DNA from: Mucilaginibacter arboris
Lineage (GTDB): Bacteria; Bacteroidota; Bacteroidia; Sphingobacteriales; Sphingobacteriaceae
DNA length: 64,000 bases
Assembly: GCF_009754915.1 (NCBI RefSeq)
Contig: NZ_WPIK01000002.1
Location: forward strand, 62,001-126,000
Direction of reading: 5' to 3'
A program made the position numbers and the translations under genes. Numbering within the stretch: the stretch's first letter is position 1; each line of letters begins with the position of its first letter. Positions 60,473 to 64,000 of the stretch are shown here, piece by piece. Under the pieces are notes generated by a model. It ran no database searches. It worked only from the letters and a program-made list of their open reading frames with translations, and was not told the origin of the DNA.

Positions 60473-61510
60473 ATGAAATATACTTTACGCACCTGTTGCT
60501 TTTTAGCCCTGATGCTTCTTTTATCCACTAAAAATAGCATTGCCCAAAATCTGGATATTCATTTTAATGGTTTTGGTTTTATGGATAACCGCGAATACCG
60601 CGCATTTGAAGAACGTTCGCATACCTATTCCGGTGCACGTGCCGAACTGGACCTGGGTGTTAATTTAGATTCTGTTAACCATTTTCGTTTTGGGGTGAAC
60701 GGGATCCATGAGTTTGGCGCCAATCCGTTTTTCCTGAAAGCCGATCCGGTTATTTACTATAGTTTTACCGGTAAAAAAGGCTGGCTGTTTGATATTGGTT
60801 CTTTTCCGAGGCAAGATTTACTAACCGATTATCCTATTGCTTTATTAAATGATACGTTGCTTTATTATCGGCCAAACGTACAGGGTTTGTTAACCAGTTA
60901 CCAAAGCCCGTGGGGCAAGGAAACGATTTGGATTGATTGGGTAAGCAGGCAAACAGCAACAGACCGGGAACAATTTATTTTTGGTGCGGCCGGAAAATAT
61001 CTGCCTAATCCTTATGGCCCCTTCTTTTTATCACATTATTTTATGCTGCTGCACGATGCCGGCGCAGCAATTTTGCTTCCTAATGATTACATCCGCGATA
61101 ATGGCGGCGGTCAGGTTCGTGTTGGTTTAGATTTCAGTCATAAAACCTTTTTAGATTCCTTAACCATTGAAGCCGGCGGAATGCTTTCGTTGGAAAGGGT
61201 ACGAGGTTTGGATGGTTTCCAGATACCAAAAGGTTTTGTTGCCGAGATTAATATCAATCATAAACATTTTGGGCTGAAAGACAACTTTTACGCCGGCCAA
61301 GGCCATCATATTACTTATGGCGATGCTTTTTACGAAAAGAAAATGTATAACCGATTAGACCTGATTTATACACCATTTATTTATGGACAGGTTAAAGGAA
61401 GCTTTATTTTGAGTTTACACCAATCGCCCGGGAATTTGGGCGATAGCCAGCAAGCGTTCAGGTTAACGTATGATATCGGGCGGAAGAATTTGGTGCGGTT
61501 TAAGGATTAG
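60473..61510 (+). CDS. Putative outer-membrane beta-barrel protein
   Basis: A 345-residue exported protein; signal peptide RTCCFLALMLLLSTKNSIAQ, then alternating aromatic strands (LDIHFNGFGFMDNREYRAF, HFRFGVNGIHEFGANPF, GQVRVGLDF, AEININHKHFGLKDNFYAGQGHHITYG, FIYGQVKGSFILSLHQSPGNL) consistent with a barrel. No named family. Operon partner of the GT39 gene (3-base gap), so perhaps part of envelope sugar assembly. The signal-peptide codons hold an inverted word pair (60512-60540). Confidence 0.65.
   Translation: MKYTLRTCCFLALMLLLSTKNSIAQNLDIHFNGFGFMDNREYRAFEERSHTYSGARAELDLGVNLDSVNHFRFGVNGIHEFGANPFFLKADPVIYYSFTGKKGWLFDIGSFPRQDLLTDYPIALLNDTLLYYRPNVQGLLTSYQSPWGKETIWIDWVSRQTATDREQFIFGAAGKYLPNPYGPFFLSHYFMLLHDAGAAILLPNDYIRDNGGGQVRVGLDFSHKTFLDSLTIEAGGMLSLERVRGLDGFQIPKGFVAEININHKHFGLKDNFYAGQGHHITYGDAFYEKKMYNRLDLIYTPFIYGQVKGSFILSLHQSPGNLGDSQQAFRLTYDIGRKNLVRFKD
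60512..60540 (+). repeat. Near-perfect hairpin form of the dispersed word inside a gene
   Basis: ATGCTTCTTTTA (60512-60523), TCCAC loop, TAAAAATAGCAT (60529-60540): a dyad with two mismatches out of twelve, lying inside the signal-peptide codons of the outer-membrane protein. Shows that the A-tract side of the word can be a degenerate second half-site. Confidence 0.7.
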
Positions 61511-61915
61511 TAAAAGATAATTTTACTTTAGATTGCATTTACTGCATTGCTTAAATATTTTCAAACCTCAAGCGGTCTAAAATTTGTTCTTCGGAATAAG
61601 GAAGTAAAGCCATGTTTTTCTTATTTTAACACAAATCTATTAAATAAGATCAACATATGTACCTTATTAGTAGGTTATAAATTTAATAAGAAAAAAAGCG
61701 CCTTTTGTAGTTCTTGTTTTTTGATCGAAAATCTAAGCTTATCTACTTAACTTTTAGCTGCTAAAAACAGTATTACTTATGATTCTAAATATCATCAACC
61801 ACATGTTACTTTTACCACTATCCCATAGGTAAGTGCTAACTTTTAGAAATCAAATATAAATACTTTTGTAACTGAAAATATTTCCAGAAAAGTTAATCTT
61901 TCTTACACTAATAAA
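61511..61915. other. Gap of about 400 bases without a gene
   Basis: AT-rich. It holds one second-dialect word at 61762-61773, a TACTTTTG -7 box at 61861-61868 for the FMN reductase gene (48 bases before its ATG), and a 67-codon open frame (61547) of unlikely composition that is not called. Nothing else recognisable. Confidence 0.5.
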
Positions 61916-62491
61916 ATGTACAAACTTAAAATCATTTCATCTACAGTCCGGCCTGGAAGAAAAGGCTCTATTATTTCTCACTGGATTACAAACCTTGCTC
62001 AAGAAAAAGGAAATTTTGAAGTCGAATTGCTTGATCTTGGGGAGATTAATTTACCGTTGATGAACGAACCCGTTCACCCTATGATGAGGCAATATGAGCA
62101 TGAGCATACCAAACAATGGAGCGCTAAAATAGAAGAAGCAGATGCTTTTATTTTTGTTACGGCAGAATATGATTACAGTTATCCGGCCTCTCTTAAAAAT
62201 GCTTTAGAATATCTTGTTCATGAATGGGCTTATAAACCAGCCGGAATAGTAAGTTATTCTATCGGCCCGTTTGCCGGTGTTAGGGCAGCATCCAGCTTAA
62301 AAGGAGATTTGCTTTCGTTAAGAACTATATCATTAGCAGAAGCCGTAAATATCCCGGCAGTAAATCAATTTATTGGCGAAGACGGCTTATTTACCCCAAA
62401 TGAACAATTAACTAAAGCAGCAACCGTAATGTTGACACAATTGCTTAGATGGACAAAAGGCTTAAAAGCGATAAAGGAAGATAATCTATAA
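61916..62491 (+). CDS. NADPH-dependent FMN reductase family protein
   Basis: A 191-residue flavodoxin-like oxidoreductase: IISSTVRPGRKGSIISHWI (phosphate-binding loop), LLDLGEINLPLMNEP, FIFVTAEYDYSYPASLKNALEYL, and GPFAGVRAASSLKGDLLSL. The family reduces FMN, quinones or chromate with NAD(P)H. Stand-alone gene with its own promoter. Confidence 0.9.
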   Translation: MYKLKIISSTVRPGRKGSIISHWITNLAQEKGNFEVELLDLGEINLPLMNEPVHPMMRQYEHEHTKQWSAKIEEADAFIFVTAEYDYSYPASLKNALEYLVHEWAYKPAGIVSYSIGPFAGVRAASSLKGDLLSLRTISLAEAVNIPAVNQFIGEDGLFTPNEQLTKAATVMLTQLLRWTKGLKAIKEDNL

Positions 62492-62493
62492 TT

Positions 62494-62547
62494 AGAAATT
62501 TTAGCAGTGGAGTTGTGATAAATATATCTTCACTGCTAAATATTTCT
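62494..62547. terminator. Terminator between convergent genes
   Basis: GAAATTTTAGCAGTG pairs with CACTGCTAAATATTTC around a 20-base AT-rich loop, between the FMN reductase and head-GIN genes. Confidence 0.7.
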
Positions 62548-62596
62548 TATTTAAAGTGTTTTAAGGACTTTGGTCTTTAATCTAATTCATACTTCT

Positions 62597-63337
62597 TTAA
62601 GAACCGGAAATATCACCGGAACCATGTGCTACTTTAGAAACGCTTTTTGGATGGCCACTATAATGAATATCGCCGGAACCTGAAACAGAAGCATCAAGCC
62701 TTTCACTGGCATAAATATTGGCATCGCCAGAACCGGAAACCCGGATTGCTGTAGATTTAGTCATCAGGTTACCGGCATCAAAATCACCGGAACCCGAAAT
62801 AGAAACAGTGGATTCATCTGCTCTTCCACCGATATTGAAATCTCCGGAACCGGAAATAGCAGCTTCCAGTGTTTTTACATTTACTTTGCCCCGAAAATCT
62901 CCGGAACCACTTAAACGCAATTGCAAACTATTCGTATTAAATTCATTATCAATTTTCAAATCACCGGAACCACTCAAACCAATACTGTTTAAATCTTTAG
63001 CAACTATATAAATCACCGTTTTGCGATTGTTCCAGAAGTTGCCCGAATTCCAACCATGATTATTTTTAGAATGGATCATCAGTACGCCGTTTCTAACTTC
63101 GGTCACAATCTCATTAATTACATCTGCATCTGCTTCCACTTTTACAGATTCAGGGCCGCCTTGTCGCAATACTACATCAAACGAGCCGGATGAAGCAATG
63201 GCATGAAAGCCGGAAAGCCTTCGGTCCTGTATCTCTATTCTGCTTTTAGTTGAAAAATGAGCCGAAGCCGCAAAAGAAATTTTGCCTGTTGCCAAAAGTA
63301 AAAGCGCAATAACGAAGGTTGTAATAGGTAATTTCAT
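62597..63337 (-). CDS. Head-GIN domain (DUF2807) exported protein
   Basis: A 246-residue protein with signal peptide (TTFVIALLLLATGKISFAASA) and a right-handed beta-helix/GIN repeat domain with many GSGD repeats (IASSGSFDVVLRQGGPESVKVEADADV, GLSGSGDLKIDN, RLSGSGDFRG, SGSGDFNIGG, SGSGDFDAGN, VSGSGDANIY, SGSGDIHYSG). Such head-GIN proteins are abundant in Bacteroidota and bind carbohydrate or act in the periplasm; exact role unknown. Repeat codons are enriched in CCGGAACC on the plus strand. Confidence 0.88.
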   Translation of the reverse strand: MKLPITTFVIALLLLATGKISFAASAHFSTKSRIEIQDRRLSGFHAIASSGSFDVVLRQGGPESVKVEADADVINEIVTEVRNGVLMIHSKNNHGWNSGNFWNNRKTVIYIVAKDLNSIGLSGSGDLKIDNEFNTNSLQLRLSGSGDFRGKVNVKTLEAAISGSGDFNIGGRADESTVSISGSGDFDAGNLMTKSTAIRVSGSGDANIYASERLDASVSGSGDIHYSGHPKSVSKVAHGSGDISGS

Positions 63338-63396
63338 GGTTAAAGTTTTATATAAGATGCTGTTTAATGCCCAATGGTTACAGCAAAATCAAAAAA

Positions 63397-64000
63397 TTAA
63401 TCAATTAAAACACCAATATAATAGTTAAAAGTATCTGTTTCGATATTTTCTTTAGTGGCCGATGGCAAATTTATAGGGGTAAAAGAAGTACTTAAATTAA
63501 AAAATTGATATTCTCCGCCTTTTGTCCTGATTCTTACCGGCATCGTAAACCCGTTTACATCAGCTATCCATCTTGCTAAAAGTTGTTTATCTTGAAACTG
63601 AAACTCTAACGTAGGAATGTTTTTATAACGAAGATACTGATCGAAAATGCTGGTGAAGTTTAAGCCGGATTGTTGATTAATATAACCAACAATAGCTGCT
63701 GTGGTAACGGTTTGATGATAAAAAGTTTGGTTTAACCCGCGCAAAATCCCCCGCCATTTTGCATCATTATTGATAATGGTCCGGACCATGTTCAGCATAT
63801 TGCCGCCTTTATAATACATATCTCCCGAACCTTCTTTATTAACATTGTAAGGAGCGATAATGGGTTCATCATTTTGTATCGCTCTTCGTGTTCCGTGTAC
63901 ATATTCCTGACCGGCCTGCTTGCCATATTGCTGCTCTACATATAATGATTCCGAGTAATTCGTAAAACTTTCATGTATCCACATATCAGCTTCATCTTTC
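63397..64000 (-). CDS. M1-family aminopeptidase-like protein, N-terminal part outside window
   Basis: Visible portion is the C-terminal 200 residues; the frame remains open to the window edge (KDEADMWIHESFTNYSESLYVEQQYG). The visible HESFTNYSE carries the downstream glutamate of the M1 zinc site; the HExxH itself is outside the window. MYYKGGNMLNMVRTIINND holds the conserved tyrosine segment, and the FTSIFDQYLRYKNIPTLEFQFQ part the C-terminal barrel. Probably secreted or outer-membrane associated peptidase. Confidence 0.82.
   Translation of the reverse strand, partial: KDEADMWIHESFTNYSESLYVEQQYGKQAGQEYVHGTRRAIQNDEPIIAPYNVNKEGSGDMYYKGGNMLNMVRTIINNDAKWRGILRGLNQTFYHQTVTTAAIVGYINQQSGLNFTSIFDQYLRYKNIPTLEFQFQDKQLLARWIADVNGFTMPVRIRTKGGEYQFFNLSTSFTPINLPSATKENIETDTFNYYIGVLID

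Larger units (their letters stand above)
1030..61773. repeat. Dispersed 12-bp word ATGCTTCTTTTA (uptake-sequence-like), exact copies
   Basis: Exact copies read by eye. Plus orientation, first base: 3112, 5265, 6467, 9412, 9983, 10555, 12818, 15636, 18746, 19177, 20010, 20861, 26627, 30390, 39694, 42577, 45636, 45709, 46317, 47276, 47871, 48344, 49780, 56287, 56596, 60512. Minus orientation (as TAAAAGAAGCAT), first base on the plus strand: 1030, 1725, 5350, 18612, 25272, 27515, 28398, 32306, 32928, 36001, 48187, 48376, 49910. Copies lie between genes and inside genes in several frames, for example encoding DASF, KEAS, KRS or MLLL. In most copies the next bases are NC, and in intergenic copies TAAAAA follows about 5 bases later. 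One-mismatch copies (for example 4756, 6709, 14143, 31090, 32763, 52050) are additional. The copy at 3112 sits in a conserved CcmF protein motif and may be coincidental. Confidence 0.9.
9615..61773. repeat. Second dialect of the dispersed word, AT[A/G]CTGTTTTTA
   Basis: Plus orientation copies begin at 25240, 41163, 58681 and 59348. Minus orientation copies (TAAAAACAG[T/C]AT) begin at 9615, 17415, 19338, 29059, 33849, 39847, 42640 and 61762; a one-mismatch copy is at 36953. The word differs from the main one at positions 3, 6 and 7 but keeps the same length, the same T-run and terminal A, the same following C (TATC, TACC) and the same A-tract (TAAAAA) one turn away at 33849, 42640 and 58681. 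Like the main word it occurs inside genes and between them. In two places it is paired in inverted orientation with the main word (25240 with 25272; 42577 with 42640). Confidence 0.75.

Noticed and set aside
61547-61750. A 67-codon open frame in the gap before the FMN reductase
   Set aside because: No promoter, no conserved pattern, AT-rich composition; likely chance.
1030-61773. The dispersed word as a transcription-factor site, promoter element, or KOPS/Chi-type motif
   Set aside because: It occurs inside genes, both orientations (about 26 to 13) and without strict strand bias in this window; not ruled out genome-wide.
62718-63011. A 97-codon plus-strand frame rich in SPEPE repeats
   Set aside because: It is the antisense shadow of the GSGD repeats of the head-GIN gene.
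1-64000. CRISPR array, prophage, conjugative element, rRNA or tRNA genes
   Set aside because: No regular direct-repeat array, no phage or transfer genes, and no tRNA cloverleaf were seen; the only RNA gene recognised is tmRNA.

Overview
The window looks like a chromosomal segment of a member of the Bacteroidota, most likely the family Sphingobacteriaceae (Pedobacter/Mucilaginibacter-like). The reasons are the moderately low GC content, the promoter grammar (TTG, about 19-21 bases, then TAnnTTTG), head-GIN, DUF1573 and BlaR1/BlaI-type genes, a fused E1 alpha/beta dehydrogenase and a tmRNA tag ending in NYALAA. No rRNA, tRNA, CRISPR array, prophage or complete insertion sequence was seen. Nearly all content is ordinary chromosome with many small toxin-antitoxin (TA) loci, some of them broken.

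Layout. 1-5.2 kb: end of glutamate dehydrogenase, two small unknown genes, then cytochrome c maturation (ccmE, ccmF) and an NTF2-like secreted protein. 5.2-9.2 kb: an Xre/RES TA pair, a Rossmann/DUF2520 protein, ferredoxin, IscX, KdsC and Maf. 9.2-13 kb: Ppx/GppA phosphatase, a 260-bp repeat element, an ABC-2 exporter pair. 13-25 kb: a RelE-type TA pair with a frameshifted toxin, dienelactone hydrolase, CREST-like membrane protein, glycine-zipper protein, zinc alcohol dehydrogenase, YyaL-like protein, SlyD, a BlaR1/BlaI pair with a two-dyad operator, a neprosin-family protein, and a methyltransferase. 25-40 kb: DUF2130, a cysteine-free redoxin behind a polycysteine leader ORF, a large propeller-phosphoesterase lipoprotein, a decayed PIN TA pair, aldo/keto reductase, DoxX, TMEM175-like channel, FabF with a divergent HxlR regulator, DnaJ-KTSC protein, DEAD-box helicase and Cof phosphatase. 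40.7-46 kb: tmRNA, aminotransferase, DUF1573 protein, E1 dehydrogenase. 45.6-48.2 kb: a tandem duplication of a RES-toxin/lipoprotein unit, one copy carrying a MITE whose empty site is preserved in the other copy. 48.4-53.1 kb: a pheA - aroG/chorismate mutase - aroA - aroC operon read leftward, preceded by a classical phenylalanine leader-peptide attenuator. 53-64 kb: a PD-(D/E)XK-like protein, an intact antitoxin/PIN pair, sterol desaturase-aroB-S4 operon, proline dehydrogenase, GT39 mannosyltransferase-like protein, outer-membrane-like protein, FMN reductase, head-GIN protein and a partial M1 peptidase.

The most striking signal is not a gene. A 12-base word, ATGCTTCTTTTA, occurs about 39 times exactly in 64 kb (both orientations, several reading frames within genes, often between genes, sometimes as inverted pairs). 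It is commonly followed by a C two bases later and an A/T tract about one helical turn away. A second dialect, AT[A/G]CTGTTTTTA, adds about a dozen. Density, dispersion and structure resemble the DNA uptake sequences of Pasteurellaceae and Neisseria, which to my knowledge are not described for this group. Coordinates and counts were read by eye.
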